NCBI GenBank assembly: GCA_021732285.1
Contig: JAKFVH010000192.1
Coordinates: forward strand, 1-54,045
From: Reyranella sp.
GTDB taxonomy: Bacteria; Pseudomonadota; Alphaproteobacteria; Reyranellales; Reyranellaceae
DNA: 54,045 nt
Direction: 5' to 3'
Shown: positions 53,542 to 54,045 of the stretch, one piece after another
How the letters are laid out: every line of letters begins with the position of its first letter
Position numbering within the stretch: position 1 is the stretch's first letter
Position numbers and translations under genes: made by a program
The notes under the pieces: generated by a model
Database searches by the model: none
The model's input: the letters and a program-made list of their open reading frames with translations, nothing else
Told to the model about the DNA's origin: nothing

Positions 53542-54045
53542 ATGGAAGCGTTTTTCGTCTCGACCGCCCTCGTGGCGATTGCCGAGATCGGCGACAAGAC
53601 CCAGCTTCTCGCGCTGGTGCTGGCGGCGCGCTACCGCAAGCCGCCGCCCATCATCCTGGGCATCCTGTGCGCCACGCTCGCCAACCACGCGCTCGCCGCC
53701 TGGATCGGCGCCGAGGTCGCGGCCTGGGTCGGCCCCGAGACGATGCGCTGGGTGCTGGCCGCCACCTTCATCGTCATGGCGGGCTGGTGCCTGATCCCCG
53801 ACAAGGCCGAGGCAGGACCGCAGGCGGCGCGCAAGGCAGGCGCTTTCCTCGCCACGCTGGTCGCCTTCTTCCTGGTCGAGATCGGCGACAAGACGCAGAT
53901 CGCCACGGTGGCGCTGGCCGCCCGTTTCGAATCGCTGACCATCGTGACGCTCGGCACCACGCTCGGCATGCTGCTCGCCAACGCCCCCGTCGTGCTGTTC
54001 GGCGATGCCATCGCCAAGCGCCTGCCGCTTCGGATCGTGCGCGTC
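53542..54045 (+). CDS. UPF0016/GDT1 (TMEM165) family cation transporter, partial
   Basis: This CDS starts at the ATG at 53542 and runs off the window after 168 codons. Both signature repeats EIGDKTQ are present, near residue 15 and near 115, each within a hydrophobic half, the family's internal duplication. The family exports Mn2+ or exchanges Ca2+/Mn2+ for H+. The 153-bp gap upstream, shared with divergent cysS, shows no clear manganese (yybP-ykoY) riboswitch to my eye. Confidence 0.9.
   Translation, partial: MEAFFVSTALVAIAEIGDKTQLLALVLAARYRKPPPIILGILCATLANHALAAWIGAEVAAWVGPETMRWVLAATFIVMAGWCLIPDKAEAGPQAARKAGAFLATLVAFFLVEIGDKTQIATVALAARFESLTIVTLGTTLGMLLANAPVVLFGDAIAKRLPLRIVRV

Overview
The window is a GC-rich, gene-dense stretch of an alphaproteobacterial chromosome, most like an environmental Rhodospirillales/Reyranella-type organism (inference). 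The pointers are: the order argH-lysA-TIGR02302 (DUF4175); the cluster HIG1 protein / cobalamin adenosyltransferase / etfBA / 3-hydroxybutyryl-CoA dehydrogenase; ethylmalonyl-CoA pathway genes (ccr, mcd); a Bug-type tricarboxylate-binding protein; an MlrC-like M81 protein; and a GTTC-N7-GTTC LexA box. I see no rRNA, tRNA, CRISPR array or complete insertion sequence.

Layout. 0-9.9 kb: an alpha/beta hydrolase and L,D-transpeptidase pair, the htrA-rarA operon, a Bug solute-binding protein behind a sigma-54-type promoter, and a B12-dependent ribonucleotide reductase (nrdJ) carrying a 375-residue intein, with an SOS-type promoter. 10-19.6 kb: plsC, a zinc-ribbon membrane protein, hpt, a higBA toxin-antitoxin pair with its operator, an LprI-like protein, DUF4175, lysA, argH, tlpA and an SDR. 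19.7-21.7 kb: an M81 metallopeptidase and a secreted unknown. 21.9-31.2 kb: two polytopic GT-C-like proteins, GtrA, and a five-gene translationally coupled operon (UbiA prenyltransferase with a degenerate HAD domain, DprE1-like, DprE2-like, epimerase, FAD oxidoreductase). This resembles the mycobacterial route to polyprenyl-phospho-arabinofuranose and may build an arabinose-type surface glycan. 31.2-38.3 kb: hbd, etfA, etfB, GNAT, cobalamin adenosyltransferase, HIG1, amine-oxidase-like, HAD and TauD. 38.4-44.8 kb: accessory genes (a large 2OG-Fe(II) oxygenase fusion, a MNT/HEPN pair and an AAA/DUF234 ATPase) around and between mcd and ccr. 46.4-54 kb: an LLM flavin oxidoreductase and alpha/beta hydrolase operon with a palindromic operator, two small unknowns, two 5'-truncated genes meeting head to head, an ABM monooxygenase, cysS and a partial UPF0016/GDT1 transporter.

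The most unusual structural feature is a set of long palindromes with conserved outer arms and variable but self-complementary hairpin tips, several nested inside one another. They fill the gaps between most convergent gene pairs. One spans the argH/lysA junction, so that the ArgH tail, the LysA N-terminus and the lysA start codon all lie in repeat sequence.

Functional links: NrdJ needs adenosylcobalamin, and a cobalamin adenosyltransferase is present. Ccr and Mcd are two committed steps of the ethylmalonyl-CoA pathway, and the ETF plus hydroxybutyryl-CoA dehydrogenase fit the same acyl-CoA metabolism.
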